19,941 nt of DNA. It comes from Treponema sp. UBA3649. GTDB lineage: Bacteria > Spirochaetota > Spirochaetia > Treponematales > Treponemataceae. Position numbers and translations under genes: made by a program. The notes under the pieces were generated by a model. The model did not search any database. It was not told where the DNA came from and worked only from the letters and a program-made list of their open reading frames with translations. Where the stretch lies: the NCBI GenBank assembly GCA_002373325.1, contig DFKI01000036.1, positions 28,505 through 48,445 on the forward strand, written 5' to 3'. Within the stretch, counting starts at the first letter, position 1. Each line of letters starts with the position of its first letter. Below are positions 13,920 to 19,941 of the stretch, piece after piece.

Positions 13920-16391
13920 ATGGATTGCTTTATGAAAGCGAAAGATTTTATGAGACGATTTTTGATTTTGGCATTTTCTCTTTTGACATTGCTCTCCATT
14001 TTTTCATCATGCAAGAGCGAATGGGATACGGAAAACTACTCTTCTCTGACCGATTTGCTCGGAAGCACATACACATTTTACACAAACAGTTCCGGCGGGG
14101 ATTATTGCGGCCAACGATATTATAAAATCGGTTCTGAAATTCATTCGAGCGAGCTGCCCTATCAATTTGAGAATGTGAAGCCAGGTTATTATGCCGACGG
14201 ATGGACCTACATGAAAAATCCGGATGACGGCTCCACTCAGGTTCCCGACAATATCCACCTTGACTCAAACGGCAACATCGACTGGTTCACAGTTTCTCCT
14301 CAACCGGTTTATCTTTCCGCATCATCTTGGAGCGCACGTGGAGACATTCCTTATACAGTCCGTCATCTCAGGGAAAATCTTGACGGAACGGATTACGAGA
14401 TTGAGACGGAGACTCTTTATGGAATAACCGACTCACTCACATCGGCAAGCGCAAAGGATTATCCGGGATTTACGCCGCAGACTTTTTCCCAGGAAACAAT
14501 CAGTGGAAACGGAAATACGGTCGTCTCAATTTATTACGAAAGAAAAACAATCACTTACACATTTGATTTGAACGGTGGCACATGGTCTCTTGGTACAACA
14601 AGCATAAGCGGCAAATATGGTGAGAGCGTGGTTTGGGAGATTCCAACAATGTCGGGTTATGTTTTCTCTGGATGGAATCCGACTCTTCCAAGCACATTCG
14701 GAACCGATGACGAAAGTTTTGTGGCGACATGGGGACTCGGTGAGTACAACATCAACTTTGACAGTTCGGGCGGAACAGGAACGATGAGTCCTCAGGAAAT
14801 CAGTTTCGGAGGAAGCGTCTATCTGAAAACGAACACATTCACAAAAGAACACAGCGTCTTTGAAGGATGGTCCACGACGGATGGAGGTCCTGTGGAATAT
14901 CTCGACGGAGATTTGTTCACTCTGCCCGGAGACAGCGACGTGACTCTCTATGCGGTCTGGACTTTTTCGGCACACATTCTTTCCTTTGACGCAAACGGAG
15001 GTACAGGCTCAGTTGCATCAAGGACTCTTGATTACGGGGACTCAACGACATTGCCATCTTCCCCCTACACAAGGGAGCATTACAGTTTCTCTGGATGGTC
15101 CACATCAAGCACAGGAAGCTATGAATATCTTGACGGCTCATTGTACACTTTGTTCGAGGACAACGACGTTACACTTTATGCCGTATGGACTCCTGAAGTC
15201 TACAAGATTTCATTCAGCGCAAACGGGGGATATGGAACGATGGATCCTCAATATATTTCGTATGGCATTCTCACTCCGCTCAACCAGAGCACATATACAA
15301 ATCCGGGATATGATTTTGCGGGATGGAACACTGCGGCTGATGGAAGCGGATCTGACTGTGCCGATGAGGGAAACTATCTTGCAAGCGAGGACAAAGTTCT
15401 TTACGCGCAATGGACACCGAAAACATTCAATGTCTCTTATGACAAAAACGCGCTCCTTGCGGTTGGAACCATGGCGGACACACAAATCGAATATTTGACG
15501 CAGGGAACTCTCCGCTCCAACTCATTCTCACGACTCGGATATGATTTCATGGGATGGTCAACGACTGCAAGCGGATCGGTGGAATACGGAAACGAGGGAA
15601 CCTACTCCATGCTCAGCACAAGCGATGTGACTCTCTATGCTGTGTGGCAGAAAAAATCACAGACACTCGTGTTCCTTCCAAACGGAGGAATCGGTTCCGT
15701 CGCATGGCAGATTGTAAATTTTGACGAGACGACAAAGCTGAAGAAAAATACGACAGCCACGCGCGACCATTATGATTTTGCCGGATGGACAACAAATCCT
15801 CTCTCTTCCACGGTTGAGTATGAGGACGAAGCTGATTACACTCCCCCCACAATATCAATCGTCTCCATGAGAAATTTCTATGCGCTGTGGACTCCGAAAA
15901 AATACAAAGTGACTTTCGATGCGAACGGCGGAACAGGCACGATGGCGGAACAGGAGTTTACTTATGGAGTAGCTCAGGAACTCACGCAGAACACATTCAC
16001 AAAAAATTTCTCGGGATTCTACACATGGAACACAAAGGCGGACGGAAGCGGAACATCTTACAACGACAAGGAAGAAATCACTGTTGACGAGGACATTACT
16101 CTCTATGCAATCTGGGTGTCGTTCGATGGAATCACTGTTACCGTAGATCCGGAATCCGACATCACTCTGTCACAAACGATGCTTCCAAACACGATAAGAC
16201 TCAGTGCCCCAACAGGCTATGACTCATACACATGGCTTTATGACGAAGCTCTGGAAGGAAGATGCTCAAGCAGCGGAAACATCATCAACATAAACGTGAA
16301 AAATCTATGGAAGGGCACTTATCCTGTGACGGTTTATGTGGAATCGGACGGCATGGCTTATTCTGCGACATACTACATCACGGTTGAATAA
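13920..16391 (+). CDS. Surface lipoprotein with InlB/Listeria-Bacteroides B-repeats
   Basis: The chosen start is ATG 13920 (MDCFMKAKDFMRRF), 5 nt after AGGAGG (13909-13914), 24 bp behind the outer-membrane protein gene; MKAKDF at 13932 is an alternative and a GTG at 13905 lies within the Shine-Dalgarno region. The 823-residue protein has a hydrophobic stretch ending LSIFSSC, a relaxed spirochaetal lipobox. An N-terminal domain of about 140 residues is followed by a short domain ending VSIYYERKT. Seven B-repeats (Flg_new type, about 75 residues) follow from about residue 210 to 735, each with F-x-x-NGGTGT near its start, a GW core and ending LYAVW or a variant. One unit is atypical in its NGG region (KNALLAVGTM). 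A final Ig/PKD-like domain (ITVTVDPESDITLS) closes the protein. Such repeats are found in surface and adhesive proteins; a surface role is inferred, and the ligand is unknown. Confidence 0.85.
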   Translation: MDCFMKAKDFMRRFLILAFSLLTLLSIFSSCKSEWDTENYSSLTDLLGSTYTFYTNSSGGDYCGQRYYKIGSEIHSSELPYQFENVKPGYYADGWTYMKNPDDGSTQVPDNIHLDSNGNIDWFTVSPQPVYLSASSWSARGDIPYTVRHLRENLDGTDYEIETETLYGITDSLTSASAKDYPGFTPQTFSQETISGNGNTVVSIYYERKTITYTFDLNGGTWSLGTTSISGKYGESVVWEIPTMSGYVFSGWNPTLPSTFGTDDESFVATWGLGEYNINFDSSGGTGTMSPQEISFGGSVYLKTNTFTKEHSVFEGWSTTDGGPVEYLDGDLFTLPGDSDVTLYAVWTFSAHILSFDANGGTGSVASRTLDYGDSTTLPSSPYTREHYSFSGWSTSSTGSYEYLDGSLYTLFEDNDVTLYAVWTPEVYKISFSANGGYGTMDPQYISYGILTPLNQSTYTNPGYDFAGWNTAADGSGSDCADEGNYLASEDKVLYAQWTPKTFNVSYDKNALLAVGTMADTQIEYLTQGTLRSNSFSRLGYDFMGWSTTASGSVEYGNEGTYSMLSTSDVTLYAVWQKKSQTLVFLPNGGIGSVAWQIVNFDETTKLKKNTTATRDHYDFAGWTTNPLSSTVEYEDEADYTPPTISIVSMRNFYALWTPKKYKVTFDANGGTGTMAEQEFTYGVAQELTQNTFTKNFSGFYTWNTKADGSGTSYNDKEEITVDEDITLYAIWVSFDGITVTVDPESDITLSQTMLPNTIRLSAPTGYDSYTWLYDEALEGRCSSSGNIININVKNLWKGTYPVTVYVESDGMAYSATYYITVE
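14535..16120 (+). repeat. Tandem B-repeat array of about 225 bp per unit
   Basis: There are seven diverged, in-frame units of the InlB B-repeat, visible by recurring codons for NGG-TGT, GW and LYAVW. The units are alike in protein but clearly diverged in DNA, so recent expansion is not suggested. Confidence 0.8.
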
Positions 16392-16402
16392 AGGAGGAAG
16401 GG

Positions 16403-18454
16403 ATGAAAAATCTTTTGAAAAACACGGCATTTATTTTTTGTGTTTTCTTCGCTCTGATTTTCTCCTCTTGCAAAAATGATTTTACAGAAGCAGCCGAAAG
16501 AATTGCATCGGAATCTGATTTGGAATCAGAATCAAAATCTGAAAAAGAATCAGAACTGATAATCGAAACTCGGAATGAAGATGAGAGGGATGAAGAGGCT
16601 GCATACATACGCATAAACTTTTCGGAAGCAAGGACTGCATTTCCCACCGATCCTGCCCTCAGCGAATTTTCACTCTTCACTTTGTACGGAGCCTTGGATG
16701 AAGAAAGCGAGGCCGAACTTGCGAACTGGTCATCCCTTTCAAATGTGACACGAACATCGGTCGCACTTAAACCCGGCAGATGGAATTTTACTTTGCGAGC
16801 GAAAAAAGGGTCTCTTATCTACGCGGGAAAAATCACACGAAAAACGATTGTGACAGGTGACAATGCTCTTTCATTCAGTCTCAAATGCGAGGATCTCGGA
16901 ACTGAAAACGGAGGGCTGCAATACAAACTTGAGCTTCCCACGGATAATGTTGATCTGTTCGAGCTTCTCCTGATTCCATACGCGAACGGACCAGAAGGAA
17001 CTTATTTTGACAGCAGGACATTTAGGGACGGCACTGATTTTACGCATGGAACTCCCTACACAATCAATTATACCAAACCCACGATAGCTTCTGGGCAGTA
17101 CTGGCTGATTGTAAAGGCTTGTTTTTACAAGGACCAGGGAAAAAACGAAAAGGTGATTCTCTCCACCTACCGTGATATCGTCAGGATTGCAAGCGGTCTG
17201 TCTACGTTGAAAGATACAAGCGGAGAATGCGGAAAAGCCTATACCGTAAGCTATGAGACGGACGGCGGAACCTGGACAAGCACGGGGGAAAATCGCATAG
17301 TAAAATTCAACAGCACAATGACCGAGATTTCTCTTCCTGACGGTAATGATATCAAGAACGGAGATCGCGCGCTTCTGGGCTGGTACACAAATGCGACTTA
17401 CACAGGCACTTGCTACACTGATTCAATTCCGGCGGAACAAAGAAACCTCTCCCTGTACGCAAAGTGGGGAATGCCACAGATTACCGAAGTCTACGTCGCT
17501 CAGACCACGGCATTTTCTGTTCCCAGAGTTTTCATCCAAGGAGCTGTCACAGTTACAGTCGGAACCGGAAGCGATACAGCAGGTGATGGCTCGGCGGCAC
17601 ATCCATTTGCAAGCATCCGCAAAGCCCTGGAAACACTCAACGGAGAGGGAAAGAACTGCACGATTTACGTCTACGGAACGGTCAAGGATTGCGCGGAGAT
17701 TGGTTCTGGCGTAAAGGCAGGCTCTTTGAAAATTGTCGGTGCGGATAACACAAAGGATATAATCGACGGAAATGATGCAGGAACGGTGCTCTCAATCACA
17801 TCATCAATTCCAGTCACAGTAGAAAAAATCACGATTAAAAATGGAAAGAGTGAGCGCGGAGGAGGTCTTTTCATCGCAAGCAATGCGGAAGTCAAAAACT
17901 GCATCATAGTAGACTGCGAGGCATCCCGAAACGGAGGAGGAATCTATATCAGCGGAGGAGCCACACTCACAAACTGCACAATACAAAACAACAAATCGAC
18001 AAACCAGAGCGGAGGCGGAATCTGCGTTGTCGGAACACAAGGAACTCTGCTTGACAACTGCTCAATTATGTCAAACACAGCAAGCTACCGGGGAGGCGGA
18101 ATTTACAACGAGGGATTGTGCACAGTTGAAGGTGGAAGCATCAGCACAAATACAGCAAGCGACACATCAGCCGCAAACTCCGACGGAATAATGTGCGACT
18201 CGGGAACCCTCATATTAAATAACTCGGCTCCCACATTCTCTGGTGACTCAATCTATCTGAAGACGGGAAAAACAATCACTCTCGGACCTGATTTTTCTGC
18301 AAGCGGAATTGTCGCGACAATCTCACCGGAAAGCTACACGAACTTTTCCACGATACCGATACTTGACGGAAACAATGTGGCGGATAACTGCACTAAGTTC
18401 AGAATCAGCAACTCTGCATATTCAATAAACACAAGCGGATTCTTGTGGAATTAG
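16403..18454 (+). CDS. Surface lipoprotein with one B-repeat and a right-handed beta-helix
   Basis: ATG 16403 follows AAGGAGG by 5 nt and lies 11 bp after the previous stop, so it is the last gene of the operon. Of 683 residues, the first 23 are a lipoprotein signal (MKNLLKNTAFIFCVFFALIF, then SSC, Cys23). A Ser/Glu-rich tether (about 30-65) is followed by a beta-rich domain of about 200 residues typical of treponemal lipoproteins, one InlB-type repeat (about 270-350, YETDGGTW to LYAKWG), and then, from about 380, a parallel beta-helix of DUF1565/polymorphic-outer-membrane type. The start of that domain is GDGSAAHPFASIRKALETLN, and its turns carry repeated RGGGLFI, NGGGIYI, SGGGICV and RGGGIYN motifs. 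Such helices occur in polysaccharide-binding or -cleaving proteins and in adhesins; no lyase catalytic residues could be assigned. Confidence 0.85.
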   Translation: MKNLLKNTAFIFCVFFALIFSSCKNDFTEAAERIASESDLESESKSEKESELIIETRNEDERDEEAAYIRINFSEARTAFPTDPALSEFSLFTLYGALDEESEAELANWSSLSNVTRTSVALKPGRWNFTLRAKKGSLIYAGKITRKTIVTGDNALSFSLKCEDLGTENGGLQYKLELPTDNVDLFELLLIPYANGPEGTYFDSRTFRDGTDFTHGTPYTINYTKPTIASGQYWLIVKACFYKDQGKNEKVILSTYRDIVRIASGLSTLKDTSGECGKAYTVSYETDGGTWTSTGENRIVKFNSTMTEISLPDGNDIKNGDRALLGWYTNATYTGTCYTDSIPAEQRNLSLYAKWGMPQITEVYVAQTTAFSVPRVFIQGAVTVTVGTGSDTAGDGSAAHPFASIRKALETLNGEGKNCTIYVYGTVKDCAEIGSGVKAGSLKIVGADNTKDIIDGNDAGTVLSITSSIPVTVEKITIKNGKSERGGGLFIASNAEVKNCIIVDCEASRNGGGIYISGGATLTNCTIQNNKSTNQSGGGICVVGTQGTLLDNCSIMSNTASYRGGGIYNEGLCTVEGGSISTNTASDTSAANSDGIMCDSGTLILNNSAPTFSGDSIYLKTGKTITLGPDFSASGIVATISPESYTNFSTIPILDGNNVADNCTKFRISNSAYSINTSGFLWN

Positions 18455-18458
18455 AAAC

Positions 18459-18493
18459 GGGGACTCTAAAAAGTTCAGTTTCTAGAAGTCCCC
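18459..18493 (+). terminator. Hairpin between convergent genes, candidate bidirectional terminator
   Basis: GGGGACTCTA pairs with TAGA-A-GTCCCC (10 bp with one bulged A, 14-nt loop). It starts 4 nt after the operon stop (18454) and ends 29 nt before the stop of the minus-strand lipoprotein gene. It lacks a U-run on either strand, so intrinsic termination is uncertain. Confidence 0.45.
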
Positions 18494-18522
18494 ATATCTG
18501 TCAGATTACAGAAAAAATGGAA

Positions 18523-19545
18523 TTATTTTCTTCCCACGCTCGAAAGAGGAATCTCCGCCGTGTACTTGAGCGGGATGTTCTTCGCGTACTTTGTCTCCGG
18601 GAAAGTAAGGCCGGTGTCAAGCTCAAATGTGGGATTCGTTCCTGTCTTGTTCAAAAGCTGCACGATGAAAGCCCCTGCCTGGATTGTGTTGAGGGAAGCC
18701 TTCATGGAAACCTTTGATTTGTCAGAGCTGAGTGTTGAACTACCATCCGCAGTGCCGACATCCGCGATGCTTCCAGCAGCAGTATTCAAAGCACAGTTCT
18801 TGATGTTGAGGTTCCAGTCAGCCCCACCCTCATTCGCAACGTTCACGTCAAAGACCACATCAATGTCCATGTCGATTCCGTCGAAAATATTTGCGGAAAG
18901 CTTGTTGCCGGAAAGAAGAGTTGTCGCGACCTGCAGTGCCTTCGTGACTCCGAGTCCTCCTTTTGTAAGCTGGTCCTTCAAGTCATTGAGGGTCGGCATC
19001 TTCACGCTGAAATTTGAGACAGAAAGTTTCGGCTTGAAAACAGGAACCTCGAAATCAGTTACGATGGGAAGAGTCACGGTGTTGGATCCGAGCGCATTGA
19101 GTGCAGGAACATTGCTCACGTCAAGGGTGATGTTTCCGTCGATGTCAAACGGAAGCGTCTTTTGAGAGGAAGCATTTCCACTTGCAAGAGATGAGGCGAA
19201 TTTCAAGATTGTCTCATAGGGAACCTTGAAAGAAAATTTGTTGCTTGAAGTTGAGGATGCGTTCACCTTGATTCCGTCTGTAGAATTCAAAGTGGTAATC
19301 TTTGTGTCCTTGTAATTCACGTCCGCGTTCAGTCCGGCGATGGAGAGGGAAACACCATAAGGATTCTTCACGGAATAGTTCGCGTTGAAACTGATTCCCT
19401 CAAGGTCCAGTCCCGCGATGGAAACAGAATCCATGGAAACTTCCGGTGTCTGAACAAGTCCCTCAAGCGACTCGCAGGAAAAAGTCAGCAGAACAAACAT
19501 GGCAGAAAGCACAGCAGCCAATCCATTAAAAAACGATTTCTTCAT
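18523..19545 (-). CDS. LEA-type (LEA_2-like) lipoprotein
   Basis: ATG 19545 with AAGGAG just upstream; an in-frame extension to 19614 would run through a palindromic repeat and is unlikely. The 340-residue protein has a signal peptide MKKSFFNGLAAVLSAMFVLL and then TFSC, with Cys24 as the lipidation site. Residues about 35-150 fit a LEA type 2 / WHy-like beta domain: IAGLDLEGISFNANYSVKNP, later GLNADVNYKDTKI and FKVPYETILKFA. The second half (VFDVNVANEGGADWNLNIKN) looks like another copy of the same fold. Bacterial LEA-2 lipoproteins are generally of unknown function and may be periplasmic or on the surface. The gene faces the cyclase operon and has its own upstream region. Confidence 0.75.
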   Translation of the reverse strand: MKKSFFNGLAAVLSAMFVLLTFSCESLEGLVQTPEVSMDSVSIAGLDLEGISFNANYSVKNPYGVSLSIAGLNADVNYKDTKITTLNSTDGIKVNASSTSSNKFSFKVPYETILKFASSLASGNASSQKTLPFDIDGNITLDVSNVPALNALGSNTVTLPIVTDFEVPVFKPKLSVSNFSVKMPTLNDLKDQLTKGGLGVTKALQVATTLLSGNKLSANIFDGIDMDIDVVFDVNVANEGGADWNLNIKNCALNTAAGSIADVGTADGSSTLSSDKSKVSMKASLNTIQAGAFIVQLLNKTGTNPTFELDTGLTFPETKYAKNIPLKYTAEIPLSSVGRK

Positions 19546-19567
19546 TTTTTGCTCCTTGAAATTTTCC

Positions 19568-19620
19568 GTCATCCTGAACTTTGGAAATCCATTATTGCGA
19601 ATCCAGCCGTCCAAGATGAC
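19568..19620. repeat. REP-like imperfect palindrome
   Basis: The ends are inverted: GTCATCCTGAAC at the left and, on the opposite strand from the right end, GTCATCTTGGAC. The 53-bp element lies in the leader region of the LEA-type gene. Its form resembles short dispersed palindromic intergenic repeats; no second copy is in this window. Confidence 0.5.
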
Positions 19621-19650
19621 AGTTGATTTTATTTCATTGTATGTATATTA

Positions 19651-19728
19651 ATCATACTATTTTTTCCGAAGAAAATCTAGGTGTCGCGGGCATTGCATAC
19701 ATACTGATGTTTCGTCAGTAATAGTCAA
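19651..19728 (-). promoter_or_regulatory. Candidate promoter region of the LEA-type lipoprotein gene
   Basis: Two weak options on the minus strand: TAGATT (19679-19674)-17 bp-TATGAT (19656-19651), or TTGACT (19728-19723) with a TATGTA 19 bp downstream. A small hairpin TACTGA-7 nt-TCAGTA (19702-19720) lies between. Neither option is strong, and the choice is uncertain. Confidence 0.25.
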
Positions 19729-19749
19729 TATTTTTCAGAAGCTTTTTTC

Positions 19750-19941
19750 TCAGGCATTTTCTTCACCGCTTATCAAACTGTCAGATGATTTTTGCCCGAC
19801 AATCTGTTCGTTAGTGATGCCATTTTTTTCTCCTTCATGGCCGCTGTTTTTTTTAACATAGATTGCATCAAATCATCCAATTTTTCAAAACTGTTAAGCA
19901 GCCCGAATGTCGAGTTTCACATTTATTGTAAATTTCCCGAG
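19750..19941 (-). pseudogene. Possible decayed 3' end of a minus-strand gene at the right edge
   Basis: From 19905 leftwards one frame reads NSFEKLDDLMQSMLKK and on to KEKKMASLTNRLSGKNH, stopping at 19773. A second frame through the same bases reads NGITNEQIVGQKSSDSLISG and stops at 19750. The two frames meet at a run of seven A (19829-19823, minus strand), so a single indel could join them. The first frame is closed upstream by a TGA within the window. No family was recognised and there is no Shine-Dalgarno. The rest of 19546-19941 is AT-rich with nothing else clear. Confidence 0.2.

Noticed and set aside
14535..16120. CRISPR-like regular repeats
   Set aside because: The periodicity is protein-level B-repeats of about 225 bp in one open frame, with no short conserved repeats and unique spacers.
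1..19941. tRNA, rRNA, insertion sequence or integrase genes
   Set aside because: No cloverleaf, rRNA segment, transposase motif or flanking target duplication was found by eye on either strand.

Overview
The window looks like a chromosomal segment of a Treponema-type spirochaete. This is inferred from content, not a database match: many spirochaete-style lipoproteins (short basic start, FSSC/FSGC/TFSC lipobox), InlB/Listeria-Bacteroides B-repeat proteins, an AAA-ATPase/PD-(D/E)XK protein of a type often multicopy in treponemes, and a class III adenylate cyclase next to a FecR-domain protein. No rRNA, tRNA, CRISPR array or transposase was seen.

Left third (1-5660, minus strand): two paralogous surface-lipoprotein loci share a nearly identical 5' cassette: promoter (TTGAAA-16 bp-TATAAT), AAGGAG Shine-Dalgarno, a start beginning ATG AAA AAA, and a signal peptide whose middle is encoded by a pure G tract. 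One locus is almost complete (1844-5361, 8 G); the other is cut by the left edge (1-80, 10 G). The ATG frame joins the lipoprotein frame only when the tract is a multiple of 3, as with 9 G, so both appear to be phase-OFF, one at -1 and one at +1. Between them is an AAA-ATPase/PD-(D/E)XK gene (201-1796) whose promoter suggests a leaderless transcript. A fossil of a second ATPase copy (5587-5634) lies upstream of the complete locus, so the region looks like a repeated [ATPase - phase-variable lipoprotein] module. The complete locus also has three strong stem-loops (5403-5521) between promoter and start that the edge locus lacks.

Middle and right (5723-18493, plus strand): a compact five-gene operon with an extended -10 promoter. 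It encodes a membrane adenylate cyclase with a very long acidic N-terminus, a FecR-domain protein with many Ig-like repeats (38-bp overlap), an outer-membrane barrel-type protein with an acidic repeat linker (11-bp overlap), an InlB B-repeat lipoprotein, and a beta-helix lipoprotein. The genes suggest a path from a cytoplasmic cyclase through an inner-membrane FecR/Ig protein to an outer-membrane protein and surface lipoproteins; the coupling is inferred from gene order and shared modules.

Right end (18459-19941): a hairpin lies between the converging operon and a minus-strand LEA-type lipoprotein gene (18523-19545). Upstream of that gene are a REP-like palindrome and an AT-rich stretch that may hold the decayed 3' end of another minus-strand gene.
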